The notes beneath the pieces are model-generated. The model was not told the DNA's origin. It did no database searches and saw only the letters and a program-made list of their open reading frames with translations. A program made the translations under genes and the position numbers. From assembly GCA_030618105.1 (NCBI GenBank), contig JAUXED010000014.1, forward strand, positions 1-35,622: a stretch of 35,622 nt of DNA, given 5' to 3'. The stretch is from Bacteroidota bacterium. Lineage in GTDB: Bacteria > Bacteroidota > Bacteroidia > Bacteroidales > VadinHA17. Numbering within the stretch: position 1 is the stretch's first letter; every line of letters starts with the position of its first letter. Below are positions 1 to 7,989 of this stretch, in pieces.

Positions 1-1383
1 GTTGAGAATGTTTATTTTCAAGTGCCCGAGCTAAGAGGATTTGAAAAGTTTTGTGAAGGACGTCCGGTGGAAGAACTGTCACAGATTGTTACAAAAATTT
101 GTGGTGTGTGCCCGGGATGTCACCATATGGGTTCGGGTAAAGCTGCCGATGCTGTTTATGGTGTTGAACCGCCTCCTACAGCAAAGAAATTAAGGGAGCT
201 TTTCTTTATGGCCCATTTTGTACACAGCCATATTGCCCATTTCTATGCCCTTGCTGCACCCGACTTTGTAGTTGGTCCCGATGCGGATCCAGCTAAACGA
301 AATGTCCTTGGCCTGATAGAAAAAGTTGGAGTGGAGATTGGTACAGAAGTACTGAAACAGAGGAGAATTGCACAGGAGATACAGGCTCTGTTAGGAGGTC
401 ATCAAACTCATGTTGTAATGAATATCCCGGGAGGGGTTAGAAAAGGACTTACTAACGAAGAACGGGATGATGTATTAAAAAAAGGAGAGGGGTTTGTTGA
501 ATTCTCAAAATTCTCCCTTAAACTGTTTAATGATGTAGTTCTTCAAAACAAGGTTTATCTTGACCTTATTTTGAATGGTCCCTATTCCTTGAATATTCAC
601 TCAATGGGACTGGTTGATGAAAATAATAAAGTCAATTTTTATGAAGGAAAAGTGAGGGTTGTTGATACTGAAGGTAAAGAGCATTGTAAATATGCTGCTA
701 ATGATTATAGAGATTATGTTGAAGAAAGAGTCGAGACATGGAGTTACCTTAAGTTTCCATACCTGAAAAAAATTGGATGGAAAGGATTTGTTGAAGGTCA
801 GGATTCAGGTGTTTACCATGCTACACCGCTTTCAAGACTTAATGCTGCTGATGGAATGGCTACCCCTCTTGCACATTTAGAATATGAGAAAATGTATAAG
901 ACCCTTGGTGGTAAACCGGTTCATGCTACTCTGGCTATGCACTGGGCCCGTTTAATAGAGATTCTATACAGCTCTGAAAGACTTGTTGAACTTGCTTCCG
1001 ATCCTGATATTACAGGGTCGGAGTTAAGAACTCCTTTAACGAATGTACCTGATGAAGGTGTTGGTATTGTTGAAGCACAGAGAGGTACACTGACACACCA
1101 TTATTGGACTGACAATAAGGGAATAGTAAAAAAAGCAAATATCATTGTTGGTACTACAAACAATAATGCAGCTATCTGTATGTCTTTGAAGAAAGCTGCC
1201 GAGGGACTGATAAAAAAAGGAGTTAATGTGACTGACGGTATATTAAATATGATTGAAATGGCTTTCAGGGCATATGATCCATGCTTCTCATGTGCAACAC
1301 ACCATCTGCCTGGCGAGATGCCGCTACAGGTGAATTTCAGGGATAAAGACGGGAAAATTATCAGAACTGTAAAAAGAGACTAA
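1..1383 (+). CDS. [NiFe]-hydrogenase large subunit, group 3 type (5'-truncated by window edge)
   Basis: This subunit carries the Ni-Fe(CN)2CO active site that makes or oxidises H2. The frame is open from base 1, so the gene begins upstream; by family layout roughly 20-30 N-terminal residues are missing, and the GTG at 22 is internal. The N-terminal metal motif is CGVCPGCHH (CxxCxxxH) and the C-terminal one is DPCFSCATH, the four cysteines that ligate Ni and Fe. About 26 residues follow the last motif; this tail is what a maturation protease normally removes. The central segment EAQRGTLTHHYWTD and the later GTTNNN resemble cytoplasmic group 3 enzymes (Mvh/3c-like), which usually pair with electron-transfer or heterodisulfide-reductase-type subunits; those would lie upstream. 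One oddity is a Lys (TKICGVC) where the family usually has Arg. The maturation protease follows 21 bp downstream. The subgroup is inferred; the family is certain. Confidence 0.95.
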   Translation, partial: VENVYFQVPELRGFEKFCEGRPVEELSQIVTKICGVCPGCHHMGSGKAADAVYGVEPPPTAKKLRELFFMAHFVHSHIAHFYALAAPDFVVGPDADPAKRNVLGLIEKVGVEIGTEVLKQRRIAQEIQALLGGHQTHVVMNIPGGVRKGLTNEERDDVLKKGEGFVEFSKFSLKLFNDVVLQNKVYLDLILNGPYSLNIHSMGLVDENNKVNFYEGKVRVVDTEGKEHCKYAANDYRDYVEERVETWSYLKFPYLKKIGWKGFVEGQDSGVYHATPLSRLNAADGMATPLAHLEYEKMYKTLGGKPVHATLAMHWARLIEILYSSERLVELASDPDITGSELRTPLTNVPDEGVGIVEAQRGTLTHHYWTDNKGIVKKANIIVGTTNNNAAICMSLKKAAEGLIKKGVNVTDGILNMIEMAFRAYDPCFSCATHHLPGEMPLQVNFRDKDGKIIRTVKRD

Positions 1384-1404
1384 CCAGGTGGATAACCGGC
1401 AGAA

Positions 1405-1908
1405 ATGATGAGCGAAAAAAGTGATAAGAAATTACTGGTATTGGGTATGGGAAGTGAAATACTGATGGATGATGGTGTGGGATCCCGCCTGGCTAATAAA
1501 CTCCGGGAAGAAAACCTGCCGCAGGGTTTTCATGTTGAAACATCCAATATAGGTGGATTAGAATTACTTGAAATCATAAGGGACTATGATCAATTGATCA
1601 TTCTGGATGGCATGAGGGGTGGTGGTAAAGTTGGTGATTTATATTTTTTCTCTCCTGAAAATTACCGCGAAACACTTCATTTGTCAACAAAACATGACGC
1701 TTCTTTTCTAAATGCATTGAAGGTTGGAGAGCACCTGGGATACAATTTGCCTCGTAACATTGATATTGTCGGAATAGAAGTAGAAGAGGACAGATGTTTT
1801 GGTGAATACTTTTCGGATAAACTGGAAGAAAGGATAATATATATATATAATGAAATAAAGAAGCTGGTATTTGCTAAAAAAAAAATTCGTAAATTTGAGA
1901 AAAATTGA
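1405..1908 (+). CDS. Hydrogenase maturation protease (HyaD/HybD family)
   Basis: This endopeptidase clips the C-terminal tail of a [NiFe]-hydrogenase large subunit once nickel is inserted, allowing the active site to close. The 167-residue protein has the family's N-terminal strand and nickel-sensing motif (LVLGMGSEILMDDGVG, residues 11-26). Asp23, Asp68 (LIILDG) and His97 (STKHDAS) sit where HybD uses Glu16, Asp62 and His93 to bind Ni. It lies directly downstream of a large subunit that still has a cleavable tail, so the substrate is almost certainly the upstream gene product. Two ATGs are adjacent at 1405 and 1408; no strong ribosome-binding site separates them. The C-terminus is lysine-rich and poorly conserved. 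Confidence 0.93.
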   Translation: MMSEKSDKKLLVLGMGSEILMDDGVGSRLANKLREENLPQGFHVETSNIGGLELLEIIRDYDQLIILDGMRGGGKVGDLYFFSPENYRETLHLSTKHDASFLNALKVGEHLGYNLPRNIDIVGIEVEEDRCFGEYFSDKLEERIIYIYNEIKKLVFAKKKIRKFEKN

Positions 1909-1935
1909 TTAACTTTTGGAAAATAGATATTTGGC

Positions 1936-2409
1936 ATGAGAAGGTTTAATTCCAAGGGAATGTTAGTATTTCCGACACCCGATAAAAAAGTTGCTATCAG
2001 GCAAAAGAAGGTTTGGGTTATTGAAGAAGTATATTGCCAGAATGGACATTCTCTGATTGGTAACCGTGCTGTTTTTAACAATTATAAGGGAATCTACCTG
2101 AAAGTAAAAGGTAATAATAAGGAAGGATGGATTGCCTTGAGTCCTTTCTGTGGGGATAAATCGTGGATTGCGTGTGAAGTCGATCTTGAAAATGGTGAGA
2201 TATTGGAATTCTTTTGTCCTGAATGTGGTGTGAAATTACCGATTTACAGACGATGTACCTGTGGTGCTCATTTATTTACCATGTTTACAGATAAGAATGC
2301 AGACTTTGGAAATTGCATAGGTGTTTGTGACAGGATAGGATGCCAGGTATCAGAAATAGTACAAGCCGATGAATTGCGCAGTAACTCCTGTCTTGATGCA
2401 AAAAAGTAA
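1936..2409 (+). CDS. Cysteine-rich zinc-ribbon protein linked to the hydrogenase genes, function unknown
   Basis: I do not recognise a named family. The 157-residue protein is soluble with no signal peptide. It has cysteines in pairs: a CQNGH segment near residue 36, a CPEC pair near 95, a CTC triplet near 108 and a C-x(3)-C-x(4)-C cluster (CIGVCDRIGC) near 130. CPEC plus CTC is typical of a zinc ribbon; the C-terminal cluster could bind a second metal. It is 27 bp after the hydrogenase maturation protease on the same strand, so co-transcription is likely. A role as accessory, assembly or electron-transfer protein is inference from position only. An alternative ATG lies at 1960. The gene is followed by a long stretch of tandem repeats, which probably marks the end of the operon. 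Confidence 0.75.
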   Translation: MRRFNSKGMLVFPTPDKKVAIRQKKVWVIEEVYCQNGHSLIGNRAVFNNYKGIYLKVKGNNKEGWIALSPFCGDKSWIACEVDLENGEILEFFCPECGVKLPIYRRCTCGAHLFTMFTDKNADFGNCIGVCDRIGCQVSEIVQADELRSNSCLDAKK

Positions 2410-2422
2410 CTCTTTAACACTG

Positions 2423-2486
2423 CATTACCACATCACCACATTACCTCATCACCACATTACCTCATCACCACATTACCTCATCACCA
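2423..2486 (+). repeat. Tandem array, four 16-bp units (CATTACCTCATCACCA)
   Basis: Four head-to-tail 16-bp units fill positions 2423-2438, 2439-2454, 2455-2470 and 2471-2486. The last three are identical and the first differs at one base (A for T at unit position 8). There are no spacers, so this is not a CRISPR array. It sits just after the hydrogenase operon. A fragment of the same word (ACCACATCAC) recurs near 2587, beyond the next repeat array. Confidence 0.9.
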
Positions 2487-2521
2487 CTCCTGATAAGTTA
2501 AAAGTTATACGTTCTTCTTCT

Positions 2522-2588
2522 TAACCCGTAACTCGTAACCCGTAACTCGTAACCCGTAACTCGTAACCCGTAACTCGAAACTCGTAAC
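2522..2588 (+). repeat. Tandem array, four 14-bp units (TAACCCGTAACTCG) plus degenerate end
   Basis: Four exact 14-bp units run from 2522 to 2577, followed by a broken unit to about 2588. Each unit is itself two 7-bp half-units, GTAACCC and GTAACTC, in strict alternation. A shorter relative lies at 3350-3374, after rex. The array is in the rex upstream region, about 100 bp before the start codon. Confidence 0.9.
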
Positions 2589-2685
2589 ACCACATCACAT
2601 TTTGATCGTTCAAAAGAAACTCATGAAAAAATCGTTCGGTTAAGCAATATTTATTTTACCTTTAGGCATCTGTAAATAATTGCTT

Positions 2686-3321
2686 ATGAACAATCTTCCT
2701 GGTAAAACTGTAGAAAGATTAAGTGCATATCGTCGTATATTATTAATTTACTTAACAAAAGGCAGAGATCATATTTTCTCGCATAATCTGGCTAAGCTTT
2801 TTAATATTACGGCAGTTCAGGTTAGAAGAGATGTTATGTTGATCGGATATACAGGGATGCATAAAAACGGTTATAATGTTAAAGAGTTGATCGCCAGAAT
2901 AGGAGAAGTGTTGGATTCAAAGGAAGGACAGAAAGTAGCAGTTGTAGGATTTGGTTATTTTGGTAAAGCTATTACAGGTTATTTTGCCGGGAAAAGATCA
3001 AAATTGATTGTTTTAGCCACATTTGATATTAACCCTAAAAAGGTTGGTGCAAAAGTAAATGGGGTGAAATGTTTTCATATTAACCATTTGGAAACAATCA
3101 TAAGAAATAAAAAAATAACAATTGCAATATTAACAGTCCCTCTTGATGTAGCTCCGGAGGTAACCAACAGACTTGTGGAAGCAGGAATAAAAGGTATTCT
3201 AAATTTCACAACCGTACCACTCAAAGTTCCCCCGGGTGTTTATCTTGAAGAATACGATATGATAACCTCTGTTGAAAAGGTAGCTTTTTTTGTAAAAAAG
3301 AATGATAAAGCTGAAAAGTAA
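2686..3321 (+). CDS. rex: Redox-sensing transcriptional repressor Rex
   Basis: Rex reads the NADH/NAD+ ratio: it binds operators when NAD+ is high and lets go when NADH rises, derepressing fermentation and hydrogenase genes. The 211-residue protein has an N-terminal winged helix (residues about 1-80, with ITAVQVRRDV as recognition region) and a Rossmann domain opening with VVGFGYFGKA (GxGxxG, residues 88-93). The C-terminal swapped helix region (EEYDMITSVEKVAFFV) is present. I chose the ATG at 2686; a TTG two codons upstream is a weaker start. It lies between hydrogenase genes and a ferredoxin-generating fermentation cluster, both of which are the type of target Rex controls, but I found no clear TTGTGAA-type operator nearby. 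Confidence 0.93.
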   Translation: MNNLPGKTVERLSAYRRILLIYLTKGRDHIFSHNLAKLFNITAVQVRRDVMLIGYTGMHKNGYNVKELIARIGEVLDSKEGQKVAVVGFGYFGKAITGYFAGKRSKLIVLATFDINPKKVGAKVNGVKCFHINHLETIIRNKKITIAILTVPLDVAPEVTNRLVEAGIKGILNFTTVPLKVPPGVYLEEYDMITSVEKVAFFVKKNDKAEK

Positions 3322-3332
3322 AATAACAAATC

Positions 3333-3374
3333 AGTCGGCAATCAACAAAAAACTCGTAACCCGAAACCCGTAAT
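3333..3374 (+). repeat. Mixed repeat words after rex (AGTCGGCA and GTAACCCG types)
   Basis: AGTCGGCA lies at 3333-3340, followed within 15 bp by CTCGTAACCCGAAACCCGTAA. These are the two word families that also occur at 2522-2588, 3991-4018, 19583-19611 and 31754-31761. Confidence 0.7.
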
Positions 3375-3405
3375 AATTTAATCATTCAATCATTTACGCA
3401 TTCAT

Positions 3406-3798
3406 TCATTTCTTTCCTTTCACTACCCTGGTTGCAGAAAAATTAATAAGACCAGATGAATATTCAGCAGTACCCGTAAATACATTATCATTGACCGACA
3501 CTTTCATCGAAACCTGTTCATATTCAACTGTAATACCAAAATTCATACCTTTATCATTAATTTCAATATTCTGAAATTCAATAACATAGTCACTATCCAC
3601 AAACTTTAAATAGCCTGTCAGTGTATCTCCCTTAATTTCGAAAATAATACTTCCTGCCTGGTATCCGAAAGGAGCTTGTTCGGCTGTGAATTTCCACGTG
3701 CCTTCATAAATTTTCATCGGATTTCCGGCATGAAGTAAACCGGATTGAAAGATACATAATAAGAAAATGACAAGAAATGAAATAGTAAATCGTTTCAT
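3406..3798 (-). CDS. Small secreted beta-rich protein, function unknown
   Basis: The 130-residue product begins with a clear Sec signal peptide (MKRFTISFLVIFLLC..., cleavage probably after LLHA around residue 24). The mature part is a run of short beta strands with the opening GTWKFTAEQAPFGYQAG, then alternating hydrophobic/polar strands, which fits a small lipocalin-like or other beta-barrel fold. There are no catalytic motifs or cysteines in the mature part, so disulfides and a lipid anchor are unlikely. It is convergent with rex and stands alone. It is probably periplasmic. No specific function can be assigned. Confidence 0.75.
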   Translation of the reverse strand: MKRFTISFLVIFLLCIFQSGLLHAGNPMKIYEGTWKFTAEQAPFGYQAGSIIFEIKGDTLTGYLKFVDSDYVIEFQNIEINDKGMNFGITVEYEQVSMKVSVNDNVFTGTAEYSSGLINFSATRVVKGKK

Positions 3799-4120
3799 AG
3801 TTTTGTTATTTTTTGTTATAAAAATGATGAAAATTTGTTGTCAAATGTAATAAAAGTATAAAGATAATAAAGATGGATTGTCATAAACTTTACGAAAAGT
3901 CATGAAAGATTGCTTTAACAACTGGCGGATCGCAAAATCCGTTTACTTACTAACCCTTATAGGAAAAGATGACAAACTTTGTCTTCAGATTGCCGACTGC
4001 TGACTGAAGATTGTCGACTTAATAATGTAAAGTATAATGAGATTAGCCATTTTATGCATTCCTAACATAAGACACTAAATACTGGGTAAAAATTGGTATT
4101 TTTGAAAAAAACAATTATTT
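3799..4120. other. 322-bp divergent intergenic region
   Basis: The spacer separates the small secreted protein (-) from the acyl-CoA synthetase cluster (+), so it should hold both promoters. It contains a 13-bp palindrome GACAAACTTTGTC (3971-3983), a short CGGAT/ATCCG hairpin near 3927-3942, the repeat words TGCCGACT (3991-3998) and TGTCGACT nearby, and a TATTTTTG promoter word at 4097-4104. No gene was seen in it. Confidence 0.6.
4097..4104 (+). promoter_or_regulatory. Candidate -7 element TATTTTTG for the fermentation cluster
   Basis: TATTTTTG matches the Bacteroidota -7 consensus TAnnTTTG. It ends 16 bp before the ATG of the acyl-CoA synthetase. I found no convincing TTTG -33 partner at the usual distance, so this is a weak call. 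Confidence 0.35.
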
Positions 4121-6178
4121 ATGATCAATCAGCAATTAGTTAATCCACGAAGTATTGTTGTTGTCGGTGGCTCTGAAGATGTATCCAAACCGGGGGGGAA
4201 GTTATTAAAGAATATACTGGATGGCGGATATCAGGGTGATTTGTATGTTTCGAACCCCAAAGCGGATAAGATACAGGGAATAAGGTCGTACAAGAATCCG
4301 GATGATCTTCCTGAAACTGATCTTGCAATATTAGCTATAGCAGCGAAATATTGCCCGGGTACCATTGAATACTTAGCCAAAAACAAAAACACAAGGGCGT
4401 TTATTGTACTTTCTGCCGGATTTAGCGAAGAGAACGAAGAAGGTGCCATTTTAGAAAAGCAGATGGTAGATGCTGTAAACCAGGTGAATGGATGCCTGAT
4501 TGGTCCAAATTGTGTAGGTTTCCTTAACCGGAATTACAATGGAGTATTTACCACTCCTATCCCAAAGCTGGATCCTGCCGGATGCGATTTTATTTCCGGA
4601 TCAGGGGCAACAGCCGTATTTATTATGGAGGCAGGAATACCTAATGGTTTAACTTTTTCCAGTGTATATTCAGTAGGTAACAGTGCCCAGCTTGGTGTTG
4701 AGGATGTGTTAAAATATATGGACCAGAGTTTCGATCCAGAAAACAGTCCCCGGGTAAAGTTATTGTATATTGAAAGCATTGATAAGCCACAGATGTTACT
4801 CAAACATGCATCTTCACTTATCAGGAAGGGATGTAAAATAGCTGCTGTAAAAGCCGGAAGTTCTGATGCCGGCAGCCGTGCCGCATCATCTCATACAGGT
4901 GCACTGGCTGGTTCGGATACTGCCGCGGAAGCCTTGTTTAAAAAAGCAGGAATTGTCCGGTGCCATAGTCGGGAGGAGTTGACAACTGTAGCTTCTGTAT
5001 TTATGCATAAGGAATTACAGGGTAAGAACCTTGCTGTTATAACACATGCAGGCGGACCGGCTGTTATGCTTACAGATACTCTCTCGGAAGGGGGAATGAG
5101 CGTTCCTGAGATTAAAGGAAAAAAGGCTGACGATTTACTTAAGAAATTACACCCCGGATCCTCGGTGACAAACCCGATAGATTTTCTCGCTACCGGAAAT
5201 GCTGAACAGCTTGGACTGATAATTGATGCTGTTGAGAACGACTTTAACCATATTGATGGTATGGTAGTTATTTTTGGCAGTCCGGGATTATTCCCTGTGT
5301 ATGATGTGTATGATGTGCTTCATCGAAAAATGGAAATATGTAAGAAACCGATTTTCCCGGTATTGCCTTCAATAATCAACGTAAAGGATGAAATAAATGT
5401 ATTCTTGTCTAAAGGGCGGATCAATTTTCCTGACGAAGTGGCATTGGGAAAAGCATTATCTAAAGTGTATTTTACTCCTGAACCGGTACCGGAAACAAAG
5501 AGCTTTCCTGCTATGGAACAAAAAAGGATAAGGGAAATTATTGATAACGCGGAAGATGGTTACCTGGAACCTGAAATGATACAGCAATTATTGGATGCTG
5601 CCGGAATACCACGTGTGCCGGAAAAAATAGTTGCTACTGAAAAGGAAGCTGTAAAAGTTTCAGAGGGGTTAGGTTATCCATTGGTAATGAAAGTGGTTGG
5701 TCCTTTGCACAAATCGGATGTCGGAGGAGTAGTTTTAAATGTTAATAGTGATGAAGAGGTTCGAAGGGAATTTAATATGATGATGAAGATTGAAGGGGCG
5801 AAAGCAGTTTTATTACAGCCTATGCTCGAAGGGACTGAATTATTTGCCGGGTTGAAAAAGGAAGATAAATTCGGTCATCTGGTTATGTGCGGACTGGGAG
5901 GTGTTTTTATTGAAGTTATGAAAGATGTTCAATCCGGTCTTGCACCATTAAGTTTTAAAGAAGCAAAAGATATGGTAAGAAACCTCAGGGGATATGGCAT
6001 TATTAAGGGTGCAAGAAAACAAAAAGCCGTTGATGAAAAACAATTTATTGAATTAATTACCAGGGTGGCAACACTGGCAGATATTGCACCTGAGATCAGT
6101 GAGATGGATCTGAACCCTGTATTAGGAACACCGGAAAGGATAGTTGCTGTTGACGCCCGGATCTGTGTGGAAAAGTAA
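4121..6178 (+). CDS. Acyl-CoA synthetase, ADP-forming (fused alpha-beta, acetate-CoA ligase type)
   Basis: The enzyme turns acyl-CoA, ADP and phosphate into the free acid, CoA and ATP: substrate-level phosphorylation at the end of amino-acid or pyruvate fermentation. The 685-residue protein has the fused layout: CoA-binding Rossmann domain (residues 1-130, NPRSIVVVGGSED), ligase-CoA domains (about 140-450) and a C-terminal ATP-grasp domain (about 470-685). The phospho-histidine is His258 in SHTGALAGSD, matching the His257-alpha described for the Pyrococcus enzyme. A second conserved His lies in GPLHKSDVGGV in the ATP-grasp part. It is the first gene of a cluster; the aminotransferase follows after 6 bp. 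The neighbouring 2-oxoacid oxidoreductase suggests the substrate is a branched-chain, aromatic or similar acyl-CoA rather than only acetyl-CoA; that is inference. Confidence 0.94.
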   Translation: MINQQLVNPRSIVVVGGSEDVSKPGGKLLKNILDGGYQGDLYVSNPKADKIQGIRSYKNPDDLPETDLAILAIAAKYCPGTIEYLAKNKNTRAFIVLSAGFSEENEEGAILEKQMVDAVNQVNGCLIGPNCVGFLNRNYNGVFTTPIPKLDPAGCDFISGSGATAVFIMEAGIPNGLTFSSVYSVGNSAQLGVEDVLKYMDQSFDPENSPRVKLLYIESIDKPQMLLKHASSLIRKGCKIAAVKAGSSDAGSRAASSHTGALAGSDTAAEALFKKAGIVRCHSREELTTVASVFMHKELQGKNLAVITHAGGPAVMLTDTLSEGGMSVPEIKGKKADDLLKKLHPGSSVTNPIDFLATGNAEQLGLIIDAVENDFNHIDGMVVIFGSPGLFPVYDVYDVLHRKMEICKKPIFPVLPSIINVKDEINVFLSKGRINFPDEVALGKALSKVYFTPEPVPETKSFPAMEQKRIREIIDNAEDGYLEPEMIQQLLDAAGIPRVPEKIVATEKEAVKVSEGLGYPLVMKVVGPLHKSDVGGVVLNVNSDEEVRREFNMMMKIEGAKAVLLQPMLEGTELFAGLKKEDKFGHLVMCGLGGVFIEVMKDVQSGLAPLSFKEAKDMVRNLRGYGIIKGARKQKAVDEKQFIELITRVATLADIAPEISEMDLNPVLGTPERIVAVDARICVEK

Positions 6179-6184
6179 ATATAA

Positions 6185-7540
6185 ATGAATACGAAAAATA
6201 TGAAGAAGAATACACCAATTGACCACACGATTGTGTCGAGGTTAATAAAAGAGAGTGGCTTGCCTGATATTGGAAGCGCAACAATCCGTGAGATTGTCAG
6301 GTTGGTAAACCGGATTCAGGAAGCAACAGGTGAACGGTTTATCAGAATGGAGATGGGAGTGCCCGGATTGGAACCGGCTCCTGTGGGTATAGCAGCAGAG
6401 ATAGAGGCTCTTAAAAGGGGTGTGGCTTCAAAATATCCTATGATCGAAGGAGTGAAAGAACTCAAAGAAGAAATGTCCAGGTTTATAAAACTGTTTGCAA
6501 ATATTGATGTGGATCCGGAGGGTTGTATTCCAACGGTTGGTTCAATGATGGGAGGAATGGCTACCTTTATGGTGGCTAACCGTAATGACCGTACCCGTGA
6601 GGGAACCCTGTTCATCGATCCCGGGTTCCCGGTTCAGAAACAACAGATAAAGATATTGGGACATGATTTTCGCTCGTTTGATGTTTACAATTTCAGGGGG
6701 AAAAAGTTGAGAAACAAGCTGGAATCTTATCTGAAAACAGGCAAGGTCTCAACTATTATGTATTCTAATCCTAATAATCCCACCTGGATATGTTTTACTG
6801 AGGAAGAATTACAAATTATCGGGGAATTGGCTGATAAGTATGACGCTATTGTAGTTGAAGACCTGGCATATTTTGCCATGGATTTCAGGAAGGATATGTC
6901 AAAACCCGGCATTCCTCCTTTTCAACCGACCGTGGCTAATTACACTGATAATTATCTTCTGCTTATTTCAAGCTCCAAAGTATTTAGCTATGCAGGCCAA
7001 AGAATCGGCATGATGATTATCTCCGATCACCTTTTTAAACGGAGATACCCTGATCTGAAACGGTACTATAAATCAGATCAGTTTGGATATTCAATGATAT
7101 ATGGTGCTTTATATGCGCTTTCATCAGGGGTATCACATTCGGCACAATGGGGACTCAGAGCTATTCTGAAAGAGGCAAATGAAGGCAGATTCAATTTTGT
7201 TGAGAGTGTGAAAGAGTATGCTGTGAGAGCAGGAATAATGAGAAAAATGTTCACTGATAATGGTTTTAAGATTGTTTACGATATGGATGTGGATAAACCT
7301 TTGGCAGACGGATTTTATTTTACTTTTTCTTATCCCGGTTTCACCGGATCAGAATTGCTTGAAGAATTACTTTATTATGGTATTAGTGCAATATCACTCG
7401 AAATTACCGGTAGTGACAGGCTTGAAGGTATAAGGGCATGCGTTTCTCAGACAGGTAGCGACCGGTATAATGATCTTGAATACAGACTTAAACGCTTCCA
7501 TCAGGACCATGGGAAGAAGTTCTTTGCGAAAATTACTTAG
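6185..7540 (+). CDS. Class I/II pyridoxal-phosphate aminotransferase
   Basis: The enzyme moves the amino group of an amino acid to a 2-oxoacid acceptor, giving the oxoacid that the downstream oxidoreductase can use. The 451-residue sequence has fold-type-I marks: SNPNNPTW (cofactor-site Asn), EDLAYF (Asp that contacts the pyridine nitrogen), SSSKVFSYAGQRIG with the Schiff-base lysine at about Lys265, and a C-terminal GIRACVSQ with the carboxylate-binding Arg. It is longer than typical AspC (about 400). It begins 6 bp after the synthetase stop; a second ATG at 6200 is possible. The last residues (GKKFFAKIT) are encoded by an intergenic-type repeat, and the TAG stop falls inside it, so the original C-terminus may have been replaced. 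The amino-acid specificity cannot be read from sequence. Confidence 0.9.
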   Translation: MNTKNMKKNTPIDHTIVSRLIKESGLPDIGSATIREIVRLVNRIQEATGERFIRMEMGVPGLEPAPVGIAAEIEALKRGVASKYPMIEGVKELKEEMSRFIKLFANIDVDPEGCIPTVGSMMGGMATFMVANRNDRTREGTLFIDPGFPVQKQQIKILGHDFRSFDVYNFRGKKLRNKLESYLKTGKVSTIMYSNPNNPTWICFTEEELQIIGELADKYDAIVVEDLAYFAMDFRKDMSKPGIPPFQPTVANYTDNYLLLISSSKVFSYAGQRIGMMIISDHLFKRRYPDLKRYYKSDQFGYSMIYGALYALSSGVSHSAQWGLRAILKEANEGRFNFVESVKEYAVRAGIMRKMFTDNGFKIVYDMDVDKPLADGFYFTFSYPGFTGSELLEELLYYGISAISLEITGSDRLEGIRACVSQTGSDRYNDLEYRLKRFHQDHGKKFFAKIT

Positions 7541-7558
7541 CGGTCTTTGCGTGAAACT
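7521..7558 (+). repeat. CTTTGCG-type repeat overlapping the aminotransferase 3' end
   Basis: TCTTTGCG at 7521-7528 and CTTAGCGGTCTTTGCG at 7536-7551 form a repeat of words related to CTTAGCGAACTTTGCG at 24311-24326. It covers the last codons and the stop of the aminotransferase and runs into the 164-bp gap before the ferredoxin gene. Confidence 0.7.
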
Positions 7559-7704
7559 CTTTAGAAGGATAAGGGGGGCGCAAAAGATAAAAAGGAAAGA
7601 ATTAACCGGTTTGTATAAAAACAGCGAAATGAGTGATGTTTATCATATAATGTTTTTATGGTTATTTTTATCTTTGAAGCCTTACAAAAAAATACAATCA
7701 TAAA

Positions 7705-7932
7705 ATGGCAAAAATAAAAGGTGCAATTGTAGTTGATATTGAAAGATGTAAAGGGTGTGGACTTTGTGCTGAGTCATGTCCTTCTGAAGTTATTTCGCTT
7801 TCTAACAATGTAAATGTTAAAGGTTACCATTATTCCTATATGGCAAATCCGGATGCATGCACCGGATGTTCAAATTGTGCCATTATATGTCCTGACGGAG
7901 TAATTACTGTTTACAGGAAAAAGATTTCATAG
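7705..7932 (+). CDS. 2-oxoacid:ferredoxin oxidoreductase, delta (2[4Fe-4S] ferredoxin) subunit
   Basis: This 75-residue subunit relays electrons from the thiamine-diphosphate site to ferredoxin. It has two full cluster motifs: CKGCGLCAESCP (about residues 15-26) and CTGCSNCAIICP (about 52-63), each CxxCxxCxxxCP. The spacing is that of a bacterial 2[4Fe-4S] ferredoxin. It precedes the alpha subunit by 57 bp, the usual delta-alpha-beta-gamma order of KorDABC/VorDABC-type enzymes. The aminotransferase lies 164 bp upstream, the largest gap in the cluster, so a separate promoter here is possible. Confidence 0.93.
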   Translation: MAKIKGAIVVDIERCKGCGLCAESCPSEVISLSNNVNVKGYHYSYMANPDACTGCSNCAIICPDGVITVYRKKIS

Positions 7933-7989
7933 AGAAGAACAGGTTCGAAAAATAGAAAAAATAAATAATCAAGTAATATTCCTTAAAGA

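Noticed and set aside
1677-2081. 134-codon - strand frame under the maturation protease and zinc-ribbon genes
   Set aside because: It is antisense to two well-supported genes and has low-complexity composition.
2423-2486. Possible CRISPR array
   Set aside because: The 16-bp units are directly adjacent with no spacers and no cas genes are nearby.
3971-3983. Palindrome GACAAACTTTGTC as a Rex operator
   Set aside because: It lacks the TTGTGAA-N6-TTCACAA shape of Rex sites and only 6-bp arms with one central base; it could be chance.
7470-7703. 77-codon + strand frame across the aminotransferase end
   Set aside because: It lies in another frame over the aminotransferase and repeat DNA, and its protein has no recognisable feature.
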